Positions 50,001 through 59,185 of a stretch of DNA of 64,000 nt are shown in pieces. How positions within the stretch are numbered: position 1 is the stretch's first letter; each line of letters opens with the position of its first letter. A program made the position numbers and the translations under genes. Below the pieces are notes generated by a model. That model did not search any database. It was not told the DNA's origin and was given only the letters and a program-made list of their open reading frames with translations. The stretch is from Rossellomorea marisflavi. Its GTDB lineage: Bacteria; Bacillota; Bacilli; Bacillales; Bacillaceae_B. Location of the stretch: contig CP033051.1 in NCBI GenBank assembly GCA_003667865.1, positions 2,940,501 through 3,004,500 of the forward strand, in the 5' to 3' direction.

Positions 50001-50611
50001 CAGTAAATCTAGGAGCAATTGATGAATACGATCGTGTCTCTGAACGCTATGATTTCTTGCAAGAACAAAAAGAAGATTTGACTAGTGCCAAGGATACCCT
50101 ATTCCAAGTGATACATGAGATGGACGAAGAAATGGTCAAGCGATTTGGACAAACATTCTATGCAATTCAAGAGCAATTTGAACATGTGTTTCCAGCGTTG
50201 TTTGGTGGTGGTAGAGCACAATTACGTCTAACTGATCCAGAAGATCTCCTAAACACAGGTGTTGAAATCGTAGCACAGCCACCAGGAAAAAAACTTCAGA
50301 ATCTAGGGCTTTTATCAGGTGGGGAAAGAGCTTTAACGGCCATAGCGTTATTATTCTCAATCTTAAAAGTACGACCAGTACCTTTCTGTATTCTGGACGA
50401 AGTTGAGGCTGCTTTAGATGAGGCGAATGTATTCCGTTTTAGTCAATATCTCAAGAAATTTAGTGAAGAAACACAATTTATTGTGATCACTCATCGAAAA
50501 GGGACAATGGAAGAAGCGCATGTCCTTTATGGTGTAACAATGCAAGAATCAGGTGTATCAAAGCTAGTATCAGTAAGGCTTGAGGAAACGGAGAAATTAG
50601 TAAAAGCATAA
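47045..50611 (+). CDS. smc: Chromosome partition protein SMC
   Basis: An 1188-residue condensin subunit. N-terminal Walker A in GPNGSGKSN (about residues 32-40), two long coiled coils, a hinge at about residues 510-680 (ending in GDVVNPGGSMTGG), and a C-terminal ATPase half with the signature LLSGGERALTAIALLFSI and Walker B PFCILDEVEAALDEAN. With ScpA/ScpB it compacts and aligns chromosome arms. Complete, same length as B. subtilis SMC. Confidence 0.96.
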   Translation: MFLKRLDVVGFKSFAERISVDFVPGVTAVVGPNGSGKSNIIDSIRWVLGEQSAKSLRGAKMEDVIFGGSDSRKPLNFAEVSLTLDNHDNKLPIDYSEVTVTRRVFRSGDSEYLLNKQPCRLKDIVELFMDSGLGKEAFSIISQGKVEEILNSKAEERRTIFEEAAGVLKYKTRKKKAEGKLEETQENLNRVNDILHELEGQVEPLKIQASMAKDYLEKKEELEKYEVALTVYEIEELHAQWDQLKKDLEQHEREELELSSTIQKKEATLEQARDRMQAIDESISQLQEVLLTTSEELEKLQARKQVLQERKKNASSNRSQLEESLTELADKEQSLLALKEKAEKELSIIQSEFSTLRDEIEKKQKQLSLFNENIEELIESLKSEYIEKLNQQATAKNEIQYIEQQIEQQSSRTTRLDQDNAKFIAQREELQASLKSLQNQLKDITDKIDDQVRSYRAEQAELESLKNKYQKQESTLYQAYQYLQQAKSRKEMLEEMEDDYSGFFQGVKEVLKARDGDLSGIEGAVAELIQVPKEYETSIEIALGASMQHIVTQTEDHARKAISYLKQNQYGRATFLPMSVIKGRSIPNNQLAMLEQHESYIGVADTLVQYDHKFESVISNLLGNVIITKDLKGANEIGKLMQHRYRLVTLDGDVVNPGGSMTGGTVKQKKSSLLSRKGELEDLKDKLATMEDQTSKLQKEVKSLKDEVAFREKKLEEMRVKGEQLRLQEQEQKASVREVELASKNLDERLSIYDLEKSDYETQKGQNESRKNELKDLLSTVQKEIISLDQEIEQLTKQKNDDKSSKDELLSSISDLKVDAAAKSEQLNNAKQSVNRLTEELNEARKRHNRIQEDLEWLVNEMEDDFSGEGQLEVDAGKRATEKEDTTKLISLRREERLNIQQLVDDEEKELKELKRIHKGLTGALKDEEVKINRLDVELENRLDHLREEYMLSFEAAKEEYPLTVDINEARKSVKLIKLALDELGTVNLGAIDEYDRVSERYDFLQEQKEDLTSAKDTLFQVIHEMDEEMVKRFGQTFYAIQEQFEHVFPALFGGGRAQLRLTDPEDLLNTGVEIVAQPPGKKLQNLGLLSGGERALTAIALLFSILKVRPVPFCILDEVEAALDEANVFRFSQYLKKFSEETQFIVITHRKGTMEEAHVLYGVTMQESGVSKLVSVRLEETEKLVKA

Positions 50612-50626
50612 GAAAGGGTGTATCTA

Positions 50627-51616
50627 TTGAGCTTTTTTAAGAAGTTAAAGGAAAAATTCACTCAATCAACAGATAATGTCACTGAAAAGTTTAGAGATGG
50701 ATTAACAAAAACTCGTGAAAATTTCTCATCAAAGGTGAATGATCTTGTATCACGTTACCGTAAGGTCGATGAAGAGTTTTTTGAAGAGTTAGAGGAAATT
50801 CTAATTGGTGCGGATGTTGGTTTTGACACAGTCATGGAACTAGTGGATGAACTGAAAACAGAAGTGAAACGTCGTAATATTCAGGAGACGTCTGAGTTGC
50901 AAAGTGTTATCTCTGAGAAGCTTGTTGAAATTTACCAAGGTGACGAAGGGGACAATAGCGAACTAAACATCCAAGAAAATGATCTTACTGTTATCCTTTT
51001 TGTAGGGGTGAACGGTGTAGGTAAAACAACAACCATTGGAAAAATGGCGCATTTGTTTAAATCAGAAGGTAAGAATGTTGTATTAGCTGCAGGCGATACC
51101 TTCCGAGCGGGTGCAATTGAACAGTTAGAAGTATGGGGTGAACGAGTAGGTGTGCCTGTTGTAAAACAAGCAGAGGGATCAGACCCTGCTGCAGTAATGT
51201 ATGACGCGATCCAATCTGCACGTGCAAAAAAGGCTGACATTTTGATTTGTGATACTGCTGGTCGACTTCAAAATAAAGTAAACCTTATGAAGGAGCTTGA
51301 GAAAGTAAAACGAGTCATTGAAAGAGAAATCCCTAATGCACCTCATGAAGTGTTACTTGTTCTAGATGCTACCACAGGGCAAAACGCTATGGTACAAGCG
51401 AAAACATTTAAAGAAGCAACAAATGTATCTGGGATTGTATTAACAAAGCTTGATGGAACGGCTAAAGGTGGTATTGTTCTTGCAATTCGTAATGAGCTAA
51501 AAATACCTGTGAAATATATTGGTTTAGGAGAAAAAATGGATGATTTGCAACCATTTGATGCCGAGAAATATGTTTACGGTCTGTTTTCCACACTAGTTGA
51601 TAATTCTGAGGAATAA
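50627..51616 (+). CDS. ftsY: FtsY, signal recognition particle receptor
   Basis: A 329-residue SRP GTPase without the long acidic N domain of E. coli FtsY. A basic amphipathic N terminus (SFFKKLKEKF) is followed by the NG domain: G1 GVNGVGKTTT, GDTFRAGA, DTAGR and TKLDGTAKGG. The start is the TTG at 50627, eight bases after AAAGGG; this gives exactly the B. subtilis length, while a GTG at 50618 overlaps the ribosome site. It docks ribosome-SRP complexes at the membrane. Confidence 0.95.
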   Translation: MSFFKKLKEKFTQSTDNVTEKFRDGLTKTRENFSSKVNDLVSRYRKVDEEFFEELEEILIGADVGFDTVMELVDELKTEVKRRNIQETSELQSVISEKLVEIYQGDEGDNSELNIQENDLTVILFVGVNGVGKTTTIGKMAHLFKSEGKNVVLAAGDTFRAGAIEQLEVWGERVGVPVVKQAEGSDPAAVMYDAIQSARAKKADILICDTAGRLQNKVNLMKELEKVKRVIEREIPNAPHEVLLVLDATTGQNAMVQAKTFKEATNVSGIVLTKLDGTAKGGIVLAIRNELKIPVKYIGLGEKMDDLQPFDAEKYVYGLFSTLVDNSEE

Positions 51617-51620
51617 TGTA

Positions 51621-51660
51621 AAAAGGCAAACTACTAGTTTAATCTAGCGGTTTGCCTTTT
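51621..51660 (+). terminator. Terminator after ftsY
   Basis: 11-bp perfect stem AAAAGGCAAAC/GTTTGCCTTTT, T-ending. Confidence 0.9.
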
Positions 51661-51710
51661 AGCATTTTTAACATTAAGGTCCGTCCCTCATTAAAAGTAA
51701 GTAAATTTAC

Positions 51711-51739
51711 TTGACAAATACTTTCAAAGTAGGTATCCT
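51711..51739 (+). promoter_or_regulatory. Sigma-A promoter of ylxM-ffh
   Basis: Perfect TTGACA at 51711-51716, 17-bp spacer, TATCCT at 51734-51739. A palindrome AAGTAAATTTACTT overlaps the -35. Confidence 0.75.
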
Positions 51740-51782
51740 TCATATGTAAAGGTTTTTCACTTAACAAGGGAGAGTGGTTTCT

Positions 51783-52115
51783 ATGCTAGAGAAAACAACG
51801 CGTATGAACTATCTTTACGATTTTTATCATTCGTTGTTAACTCCGAAACAAAGAAGCTATATGTCTCTCTACTATTTAGATGATTTTTCCTTAGGTGAAA
51901 TTGCAGAAGAGTATGAAGTTAGTCGTCAAGCTGTATACGACAATATAAAACGTACAGAAGCCATGCTTGAAGAATACGAAGCAAAACTTCTCTTATTTGA
52001 AAAATTTCAACAGCGACAAGATATTCTCAAAAAGCTAAGTGATTTGCTGAAGACTCAACCTTTTGCAACTGAACAAGGTAATCATTTGATATCAGAGCTA
52101 GAGAAATTGGATTAG
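51783..52115 (+). CDS. ylxM: YlxM, SRP-associated helix-turn-helix protein
   Basis: A 110-residue protein of the YlxM/p13 family (UPF0122): [17 protein letters not shown], a sigma-factor region-4-like helix-turn-helix ([21 protein letters not shown]) and a leucine-rich C-terminal coil. YlxM homologues bind SRP and modulate its GTPases. The ATG at 51783 follows AAGGGAGAG; a GTG three codons earlier overlaps it. It is 12 bp upstream of ffh. Confidence 0.94.
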   Translation: MLEKTTRMNYLYDFYHSLLTPKQRSYMSLYYLDDFSLGEIAEEYEVSRQAVYDNIKRTEAMLEEYEAKLLLFEKFQQRQDILKKLSDLLKTQPFATEQGNHLISELEKLD

Positions 52116-52127
52116 GAGGCGGCAATA

Positions 52128-53471
52128 ATGGCATTTGAAGGATTAGCCGACCGACTGCAAGGTACCATTCAGAAGATTCGTGGAAAAGGAAAAGTAAATG
52201 AAGCGGATGTAAAGGAAATGATGCGTGAAGTTCGTCTAGCTTTGTTAGAAGCAGACGTTAACTTTAAAGTGGTAAAGCAATTCATTAAAAAGGTAAGTGA
52301 GCGGGCTGTAGGTCAGGAAGTAATGAAAAGTTTAACTCCTGGTCAGCAGGTTGTAAAAGTGGTTCAAGAAGAGCTTACACAATTAATGGGCGGAGAACAA
52401 AGTCAAATTGCTGTTGCAAAACGACCACCGACCGTTATCATGATGGTCGGACTACAGGGTGCTGGTAAAACGACAACTACAGGAAAACTGGCAAATTTAC
52501 TTAGAAAGAAATATAATCGCAAACCATTATTGGTTGCGGCAGACATTTATCGTCCAGCTGCGATTAAACAGCTTGAAACTCTAGGTAAACAGCTTAGTAT
52601 GCCTGTGTTTTCACTAGGCGACCAAGTAAGCCCCGTTGAAATTGCAAAACAGGCAATTGAAAAAGCAAAAGAAGAACACCATGACTATGTTCTTATAGAT
52701 ACTGCAGGTCGTTTACACATTGATGAAACATTAATGGGTGAGCTAAAGGATATCAAAGAATTAGCTAATCCTGATGAAATTTTCCTCGTTGTAGATGCTA
52801 TGACAGGGCAAGATGCAGTAAACGTTGCAGAAAGCTTTAATGATGCTTTAGGGATTTCAGGTGTAGTTTTAACGAAACTTGATGGTGACACTCGTGGTGG
52901 TGCTGCGTTATCAATTCGTTCTGTAACAGAAAAACCAATTAAATTTGTTGGTATGGGTGAGAAAATGGATGCATTAGAGCCATTTCATCCTGAACGAATG
53001 GCTTCGCGTATCCTGGGTATGGGTGATGTTCTATCCCTTATTGAGAAGGCACAAGCAAATGTTGACGCTGATAAAGCGAAAGAGCTTGAGCAGAAGATGA
53101 GAACAATGTCCTTTACATTTGATGACTTCCTAGATCAACTAGGACAAGTTCGTCAGATGGGTCCTCTAGATGAATTAATTAAAATGCTTCCTGGAGCTAA
53201 TAAAATCAAAGGCTTGGACAAAATGCAGGTTGATGAAAAACAACTTAGCCATGTAGAAGCCATTATTCAATCTATGACAAAGGATGAGAAGACACATCCT
53301 GAAACCATTAATGCAGGTCGTCGTAAAAGAATTGCCAAAGGAAGTGGAACTTCAATTCAGGAAGTTAACCGCTTGTTAAAGCAATTTGAAGAAATGAAAA
53401 AAATGATGAAACAAATGAGCAATATGCAAGGCAAAGGTAAGAAAAAAGGGATGAAACTCCCATTTATGTAA
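52128..53471 (+). CDS. ffh: Ffh, signal recognition particle GTPase
   Basis: A 447-residue SRP54 protein. N domain (1-90), G domain with G1 GLQGAGKTTTT (108-118), DIYRPAA, DTAGR and TKLDGDTRGG, then a methionine-rich M domain (about 300-447) that binds signal sequences and SRP RNA; SGTSIQEVNRLLKQFEEM is the RNA-binding part. It works with FtsY, encoded just upstream. Confidence 0.96.
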   Translation: MAFEGLADRLQGTIQKIRGKGKVNEADVKEMMREVRLALLEADVNFKVVKQFIKKVSERAVGQEVMKSLTPGQQVVKVVQEELTQLMGGEQSQIAVAKRPPTVIMMVGLQGAGKTTTTGKLANLLRKKYNRKPLLVAADIYRPAAIKQLETLGKQLSMPVFSLGDQVSPVEIAKQAIEKAKEEHHDYVLIDTAGRLHIDETLMGELKDIKELANPDEIFLVVDAMTGQDAVNVAESFNDALGISGVVLTKLDGDTRGGAALSIRSVTEKPIKFVGMGEKMDALEPFHPERMASRILGMGDVLSLIEKAQANVDADKAKELEQKMRTMSFTFDDFLDQLGQVRQMGPLDELIKMLPGANKIKGLDKMQVDEKQLSHVEAIIQSMTKDEKTHPETINAGRRKRIAKGSGTSIQEVNRLLKQFEEMKKMMKQMSNMQGKGKKKGMKLPFM

Positions 53472-53852
<381 letters not shown>

Positions 53853-53864
53853 TCGTGGAGTAAA

Positions 53865-54098
53865 ATGAGAGAACTCATTTTAACGATTGTAAAGCCTCTT
53901 GTTGACCATCCAGATCACGTCAATGTGATTGAAGAGGAAGGTACCAAAGCGATTACCTATAAACTATCTGTTCACTCAGAAGATATGGGAAAAATCATAG
54001 GTAAACAAGGGCGTGTTGCAAAGGCGATTCGAACTGTGGTATATGCTGCAGCAGGATCTTCACAACAGAAAAAAGTGTTCTTAGAGATTGTAGACTGA
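53865..54098 (+). CDS. khpA: KhpA, KH-domain RNA-binding protein (YlqC)
   Basis: A 77-residue protein that is essentially one KH domain; the RNA-binding loop GKIIGKQGR is at about residues 44-52. KhpA partners with KhpB (Jag/EloR) and affects cell elongation in streptococci. In most Firmicutes it follows rpsP. A weak ribosome site (CGTGGAG) precedes the ATG. Confidence 0.93.
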   Translation: MRELILTIVKPLVDHPDHVNVIEEEGTKAITYKLSVHSEDMGKIIGKQGRVAKAIRTVVYAAAGSSQQKKVFLEIVD

Positions 54099-54137
54099 AG
54101 GCAACTTATTACTTCATATACAACGTAAGAAATCAAC

Positions 54138-54168
54138 AAAAGGGAGGAGATCTAAGCCTCCCTTTTTT
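54138..54168 (+). terminator. Terminator after khpA
   Basis: AAAAGGGAGG with CCTCCCTTTT, 9-base loop, T-run. Confidence 0.92.
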
Positions 54169-54386
54169 CCTTATTTAAGGACTTACAATTGGCGGTATAT
54201 CTTCACAGCTACACTTAAATGGATAAGTCAAGTAGATACTAACTAAGAGAGTTCTGTCCGTTCTATTTAGAGACAGATGTAATTCGTTTAAGTCTATTTG
54301 CTAAACTTAACATATCAAGAAGTAGTACCACTTAAACAACCCAATTGAAACACTATTTAAAAGGTCACGATTTAGGAGGAAGGAAT

Positions 54387-54773
54387 ATGAAAATCCTTCA
54401 TACAGTAACTGTAAAGCAAGTTTTGACTGAAAAGAGTAAACAGTCTTTACTAAATAAGTATGAGCAAAGAAAATTCCAACTAAAAAAAGAATGTGATCAT
54501 CTTAAGTTTGAGCTCAAAAAACAACAGAAGACCCTAAAAGTTCCATCTCAAAAGCTTCAGCTACACTTTGATAAAGAAATCGAAGAACGACTGGAGAAAA
54601 TAAAAGTATTGGATTTTCAAGTTGAGCAATTACATATTCTCCCACTCGGTAGTGAGCTGAAGGAACGAGAGGTACAAGGTATTATTGAGGTTTCAATTGG
54701 TGACACTTGGAGTGAGGAGACCCTCTCAAAAACAATTATCGTAAAAGATGGAACGATTACAGAAATTCGTTGA
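54387..54773 (+). CDS. ylqD: YlqD family protein
   Basis: A 128-residue protein: [20 protein letters not shown], a charged coiled-coil middle (about 25-80) and an [12 protein letters not shown]-terminal beta segment. YlqD is conserved in Bacillus next to rimM; its function is unknown. The ATG at 54387 follows GGAGGAAGG; an upstream in-frame start 14 codons away has no site. It is spaced 19 bp from rimM and probably starts the ylqD-rimM-trmD unit; the preceding 218-bp spacer shows no clear promoter. Confidence 0.88.
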   Translation: MKILHTVTVKQVLTEKSKQSLLNKYEQRKFQLKKECDHLKFELKKQQKTLKVPSQKLQLHFDKEIEERLEKIKVLDFQVEQLHILPLGSELKEREVQGIIEVSIGDTWSEETLSKTIIVKDGTITEIR

Positions 54774-54792
54774 AAATATAGAGGTGATAACC

Positions 54793-55311
54793 ATGGCTAA
54801 ATGGTTTAATGTCGGAAAAATTGTGAATACACATGGTGTAAGAGGTGAAGTTCGAGTCATTTCAAGAACAGACTTTCCTGATGAACGCTATAAAAAAGGG
54901 AAGACTCTCTTCTTATTTAAAAATGAACATGAGGAGCCAATTCCACTTACAGTACAAGCGCATAGAAAGCATAAAAACTTTGACCTTTTGATGTTTGAAG
55001 GCTATGAGAATATCGGTGTTGTAGAGGGCTTTAAAGAAGGAATCTTAAAGGTTTCTGAAGAAGAGCTTGGTGAACTAACCGAAGGCGAATTTTATTTCCA
55101 TGAAATTATAGGCTGCCATGTTTATACAACATCTGGAGATGAAATTGGTTCGATTAAAGAGATTTTAACCCCTGGAGCAAATGATGTTTGGGTCATAAAA
55201 GCAAAGCAAGGAAAAGACATCTTAATCCCATACATTGAACAAATTGTTAAGGACGTTAACATAGATGAAAAGAAAGTTATTATTGAACCAATGGAAGGTC
55301 TGTTATCATGA
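54793..55311 (+). CDS. rimM: Ribosome maturation factor RimM
   Basis: A 172-residue 16S rRNA processing factor. N-terminal RimM domain: [18 protein letters not shown]-terminal PRC-barrel: [28 protein letters not shown] and [13 protein letters not shown]. It binds S19 and helps the 30S head mature. The ATG at 54793 follows GAGGTGAT. It overlaps trmD by 4 bp. Confidence 0.95.
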   Translation: MAKWFNVGKIVNTHGVRGEVRVISRTDFPDERYKKGKTLFLFKNEHEEPIPLTVQAHRKHKNFDLLMFEGYENIGVVEGFKEGILKVSEEELGELTEGEFYFHEIIGCHVYTTSGDEIGSIKEILTPGANDVWVIKAKQGKDILIPYIEQIVKDVNIDEKKVIIEPMEGLLS

Positions 55312-56045
55312 TGAAAATAGACGTTCTCTCGCTATTCCCAGCAATGTTTCAGGGAGTATTTGGTGAATCCATTCTAAAAAAGGCTGCAGAAAAACAAGCG
55401 GTCGAATATAATGTTGTAAATTTTCGTGAATTTGCGGACAACAAACACAATCAAGTCGATGATTATCCATATGGTGGTGGTGCAGGTATGGTTTTAAAGC
55501 CACAACCAATTTTTGATGCAGTTGGGCACTTAAAAGAAAAACACCAAACGAATCCCCGTGTCATCCTTTTATGTCCACAAGGTGAGCGGTATACCCAATC
55601 AAAGGCAGAAGAGCTTTCAAAAGAAGATCATCTTGTATTTGTTTGTGGTCACTATGAAGGATATGATGAACGAATTCGGCAGCATGTCGTGACAGATGAA
55701 ATTTCTATTGGTGATTTTGTTTTAACCGGTGGAGAACTTGGGGCAATGGTCATTATTGATAGTGTTGTTCGGTTATTGCCTGGAGTTTTAGGAAATGAAG
55801 ATTCACCGATATTGGATTCCTTTTCTTCTGGATTATTAGAGCATCCTCATTATACAAGGCCTGCTGATTTTAGAGGGCTGACTGTACCAGAGGAACTTGT
55901 GTCTGGGAACCACCGTCTGATTGAGGAATGGAGAGAGCGTGAAAGCTTAAAGCGGACCTTTGAACGTCGGCCAGATTTGCTTGAAAGCTATCCGTTAACA
56001 AACAAACAGAAGACCTTGATTGAAGAATGGAAGAAAAACAAATAA
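55308..56045 (+). CDS. trmD: tRNA (guanine-37-N1)-methyltransferase
   Basis: A 245-residue SPOUT (knotted) methyltransferase that makes m1G37 and prevents frameshifting. Motifs: [31 protein letters not shown], the knot [13 protein letters not shown] and LPGVLGN, and the C-terminal [10 protein letters not shown]. Coupled to rimM. Confidence 0.96.
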   Translation: MMKIDVLSLFPAMFQGVFGESILKKAAEKQAVEYNVVNFREFADNKHNQVDDYPYGGGAGMVLKPQPIFDAVGHLKEKHQTNPRVILLCPQGERYTQSKAEELSKEDHLVFVCGHYEGYDERIRQHVVTDEISIGDFVLTGGELGAMVIIDSVVRLLPGVLGNEDSPILDSFSSGLLEHPHYTRPADFRGLTVPEELVSGNHRLIEEWRERESLKRTFERRPDLLESYPLTNKQKTLIEEWKKNK

Positions 56046-56049
56046 TCTA

Positions 56050-56078
56050 TTGAAACTGGGAATGTTTTATGGTATTAT
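56050..56078 (+). promoter_or_regulatory. Sigma-A promoter of rplS
   Basis: TTGAAA at 56050-56055, 17-bp spacer, TATTAT at 56073-56078, just after the trmD stop. Confidence 0.72.
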
Positions 56079-56081
56079 ATT

Positions 56082-56166
56082 CGTTGTGGCAATTGAGAAA
56101 AAGCTCATTGCTTAGTTAGGGTGTTCCGCTGCAATACATCGCTTTTGTATGAGCATCTGTTAGAAG
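56082..56166 (+). ncRNA. L19-type leader RNA upstream of rplS
   Basis: Between the rplS promoter and its ribosome site is an 85-nt segment with GGCAATTGAGAAAAAGCTCATTGC-type pairing (CAATTGAG/CTCATTG), followed by TTAGTTAGGGTGTTCCGCTGC and a short ATGAGCATC arm. Position and layout fit the L19 leader family of Bacillales, thought to mediate autoregulation of rplS. I judged this by eye; a covariance model was not run. Confidence 0.68.
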
Positions 56167-56178
56167 GAGATGAAAAAG

Positions 56179-56523
56179 ATGCACAAATTAATCGAAGACA
56201 TTACTAAAGAACAACTTCGCTCTGATCTTCCATCTTTCCGTCCTGGAGATACAGTTCGCGTACACGTTAACATCGTTGAGGGTAACCGTGAACGTATCCA
56301 GGTTTACGAAGGTGTAGTAATCAAACGTCGTGGTGGCGGAATTAGCGAAACTTTCACAGTTCGTAAAGTTTCTTACGGTGTTGGTGTTGAACGTACATTC
56401 CCTGTACACACTCCAAAAATCGCAAAACTAGAAGTAATTCGTCGCGGTAAAGTCCGTCGTGCGAAGCTATACTACCTACGTAACCTACGTGGTAAAAAAG
56501 CTCGTATTAAAGAAATTCGATAA
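56179..56523 (+). CDS. rplS: 50S ribosomal protein L19
   Basis: A 114-residue protein: [42 protein letters not shown] and [20 protein letters not shown]. It sits at the 30S-50S interface. The ATG at 56179 is used: an ATG three codons earlier (56170) lies directly on the AAGGAGAT site. A terminator follows. Confidence 0.96.
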   Translation: MHKLIEDITKEQLRSDLPSFRPGDTVRVHVNIVEGNRERIQVYEGVVIKRRGGGISETFTVRKVSYGVGVERTFPVHTPKIAKLEVIRRGKVRRAKLYYLRNLRGKKARIKEIR

Positions 56524-56537
56524 TATGAGAGTGAAGA

Positions 56538-56565
56538 GGAGCTTGAGTGTTCAAGCTCCTTTTCT
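56538..56565 (+). terminator. Terminator after rplS
   Basis: 9-bp perfect stem GGAGCTTGA/TCAAGCTCC, 4-base loop, TTTTCTCTTTC tail. Confidence 0.9.
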
Positions 56566-56739
56566 CTTTCTATTTATACTACTTCTCAAGTTTGTTATTC
56601 GAAGTGATACTAGAATCTATCTCAATTTATGACATAGCCCTAGTTTTCAAGTAGAGCTACCTAATTTGTTTGCCTCTTTTATAAGAGTCATTGTTCTTAT
56701 TTTCAAGTATAATAAAAAGGGTTGTTATTAGAATAATGG

Positions 56740-57273
56740 GTGGTGGAGGATTTGGCTAAAAATAAAGAATGGTGGGAATGGACCAAAGCTTTACTGATTG
56801 CAGTTGGAATTGCTGCGATAATTCGATATTTTTTATTTGCTCCAATCGTTGTGGATGGACTTTCAATGATGCCTACATTACATAATGGAGATCGGATGAT
56901 TGTTAGTAAACTACATAATGAACCTAAACGATTTGATATTGTCGTGTTTCATGCACCAGAGAATAAAGATTATATTAAAAGAGTCATTGGCTTACCTGGT
57001 GATAAAGTAGAATACATAAATGACACACTTTTTATCAATGGAAAAGCATATGACGAACCTTATTTGGAAGACTATAAAGTACAAATGGGAGATACATTAT
57101 TGACCGACAATTTTGTTGTAGAAGAGATTCCAGAGGGGCACATTTTTGTTATGGGTGATAATCGTCAATATAGCAGAGATAGTCGTCACATTGGAACTGT
57201 TGACTTAGATAAGATTGTAGGCAAGACAAATGTTATCTATTGGCCAATAGAGGATATAACCTTGATAAAGTAA
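56740..57273 (+). CDS. lepB: Signal peptidase I
   Basis: A 177-residue type I signal peptidase of the small Bacillus form. There is one N-terminal TM helix (about residues 14-33), the catalytic Ser42 in GLSMMPTL and general-base Lys80 in YIKRVIGLPGD; MGDNRQYSRDSR is box D/E. It cleaves secretory signal peptides on the outer membrane face. The start is unclear: GTG 56740 or 56743 lack a good ribosome site, while TTG 56752 follows GGAGGA too closely. The gene is between rplS and rbgA, as in several Bacillus species but not B. subtilis. Confidence 0.9.
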   Translation: MVEDLAKNKEWWEWTKALLIAVGIAAIIRYFLFAPIVVDGLSMMPTLHNGDRMIVSKLHNEPKRFDIVVFHAPENKDYIKRVIGLPGDKVEYINDTLFINGKAYDEPYLEDYKVQMGDTLLTDNFVVEEIPEGHIFVMGDNRQYSRDSRHIGTVDLDKIVGKTNVIYWPIEDITLIK

Positions 57274-57284
57274 GGCTTTTTTCC

Positions 57285-57357
57285 GTAACAATGGTTCGTT
57301 ATGAATACTATTATACACTTTATAGTAATATGGAGTGCAAGGGAACGAACGTGTTAC
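57285..57357. repeat. Long imperfect hairpin between lepB and rbgA
   Basis: GTAACA..GTTCGTT (57285-57300) pairs with AACGAAC.TGTTAC (57344-57357), and an inner TACTAT/ATAGTA (57306-57311 and 57322-57327) closes the apex. There is no T-run after it. A 73-nt structure of unknown type; it could be an mRNA-processing element or a small non-coding RNA. Confidence 0.5.
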
Positions 57358-57421
57358 TACGAAAAGAAGAAAGCTAAAAAGTATGTGAAAACAGCATAAA
57401 TAAATACATGGAGGTGGTCAT

Positions 57422-58306
57422 ATGACAATCCAATGGTTTCCCGGGCATATGGCTAAAGCTCGAAGACAAGTTACCGAAAAGCTAAAGCTTGTTGATATTA
57501 TAATAGAGCTTGTTGATGCGAGAATTCCTTTATCTTCTAGGAATCCAATGATAGATGAAATTATAAATCACAAACCGAGGCTTGTTTTATTAAATAAAGC
57601 AGATATGGCTGATCCAAACATGACTCAGCAATGGATTGCTTATTTTAAAGACAAAGGGATTGTGGCTTTGGCAGTAAATGCCCAAGAAGGAAAGGGTCTT
57701 ACTGAAATTGTTCAGTCATGTAAGGTAATCTTAAAAGAGAAATTTGACCGTATGAAGGCTAAAGGAATGCGTCCCAGAGCTATTCGAGCAATGATTGTTG
57801 GGATCCCGAATGTTGGGAAATCCACATTAATCAATCGACTTGCGAAAAAAAATATTGCTAAAACAGGAAATACACCAGGTGTTACAAAGGCACAGCAATG
57901 GATCAAAGTAGGGAAAGAATTAGAGCTACTTGATACTCCTGGGATATTATGGCCAAAGTTTGAAGATGAAGCTGTTGGTTATAAACTTGCCTTAACAGGA
58001 GCTATTAAAGATACCATTTTAAATCTACAGGATATTGCTGTTTATGGTTTGCGATTTCTAAGCACACATTATCCCAACCGCTTAAAGGACCGTTATGCAT
58101 TCGATACCATTTCAGAAGACGTGGTGGAGCTATTTGATCATATAGGGAAGAAAAGAGGCTGTCTGGTTAGCGGAGGACATGTCGATTATGATAAAACAGC
58201 TGAGGTCATTATTCGAGATATTAGAGGAGTACAATTAGGTCCAATCACTTTTGATTCGGTAGTAGATGCAGACAGTATTGATGAAGAGAACCAAGAGAGT
58301 GAATAA
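57422..58306 (+). CDS. rbgA: RbgA, 50S ribosome-assembly GTPase (YlqF)
   Basis: A 294-residue circularly permuted GTPase. G4 NKAD is at about residues 58-61 and comes before G1 [13 protein letters not shown]3 is DTPGILWP. The start [16 protein letters not shown] is the family signature. It drives late steps of 50S maturation (L16 incorporation) in B. subtilis. The ribosome site is GGAGGTGG. Confidence 0.95.
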   Translation: MTIQWFPGHMAKARRQVTEKLKLVDIIIELVDARIPLSSRNPMIDEIINHKPRLVLLNKADMADPNMTQQWIAYFKDKGIVALAVNAQEGKGLTEIVQSCKVILKEKFDRMKAKGMRPRAIRAMIVGIPNVGKSTLINRLAKKNIAKTGNTPGVTKAQQWIKVGKELELLDTPGILWPKFEDEAVGYKLALTGAIKDTILNLQDIAVYGLRFLSTHYPNRLKDRYAFDTISEDVVELFDHIGKKRGCLVSGGHVDYDKTAEVIIRDIRGVQLGPITFDSVVDADSIDEENQESE

Positions 58307-58308
58307 TT

Positions 58309-58358
58309 AGAGGCTTTAATGCTGAGAGAAATCTCTGCAAAAAGCCTCTTTATTTTTG
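58309..58358 (+). terminator. Terminator after rbgA
   Basis: AGAGGCTT with AAGCCTCT, enclosing an inner GAGAG/CTCTC hairpin, then TTATTTTTG. Confidence 0.87.
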
Positions 58359-58398
58359 TTGAATTTGGACGATATATAGGATAAGGAGAGAAGCATTA

Positions 58399-59166
58399 AT
58401 GAATGATCTAACGATAAAAGACATTGAAGAAGTAATAAAGAAGATCGAGAATGAAGAAGATGAGAGGCTCAAGCAACTAAAATTAGACCCTAGAAAAGGC
58501 GTTCAAAAGCTCATTGCACAATGGATTCGAGAAAAGGAAAAAGAACAAGCTGAACTCGATTCATTTAATAATATGATGTTATATGAAAAACAGATATGGA
58601 AGCAGGGCTTTATAAAAATCGCTGGAATAGATGAAGTAGGTCGCGGTCCATTAGCTGGCCCAGTTGTAGCGGCTGCCGTTATATTACCAAAAGATTTTTA
58701 TGCAGCTGGTTTAAATGATAGTAAAAAGCTTACCGAGAAAAAGCGTGAAGAATTATACAAAATCATTCAATTACAAGCAATATCGATTGGTATAGGCATT
58801 ATTGATGCAAAAGAGATTGATAGCATCAATATATACCAGGCTTCTATTAAAGCGATGTTACATGCTATTTCAAAGTTACATGAGAGTCCTGATTACCTAT
58901 TAATAGATGCAGTACCACTACATACCCCTTTTCCTTCAGAATCAATTATAAAAGGGGACTCAAAAAGCATTTCTATTGCGGCAGCATCAGTAATTGCAAA
59001 AGTGACACGAGATGAAATCATGAAGCAATATGCTTTAGATTATCCAGGTTACGGTTTTGAACACAACATGGGATATGGTACAAAGGAACATTTAGAAGGA
59101 TTAGCGGAACACGGACCAACGCCCATTCATAGAAGAAGCTTTTCACCTGTGAAAGATTACGATTAA
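58399..59166 (+). CDS. rnhB: Ribonuclease HII
   Basis: A 255-residue RNase H2. An N-terminal extension of about 70 residues precedes the catalytic core, with Asp78-Glu79 in AGIDEVGRGPLAGP; LNDSKKL and LLIDAV (third acidic residue) follow. It removes ribonucleotides from DNA. The ribosome site is AAGGAGAG. The following gene starts 19 bp later. Confidence 0.95.
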   Translation: MNDLTIKDIEEVIKKIENEEDERLKQLKLDPRKGVQKLIAQWIREKEKEQAELDSFNNMMLYEKQIWKQGFIKIAGIDEVGRGPLAGPVVAAAVILPKDFYAAGLNDSKKLTEKKREELYKIIQLQAISIGIGIIDAKEIDSINIYQASIKAMLHAISKLHESPDYLLIDAVPLHTPFPSESIIKGDSKSISIAAASVIAKVTRDEIMKQYALDYPGYGFEHNMGYGTKEHLEGLAEHGPTPIHRRSFSPVKDYD

Positions 59167-59185
59167 AAGAGTGAGGTAGAGAAAC

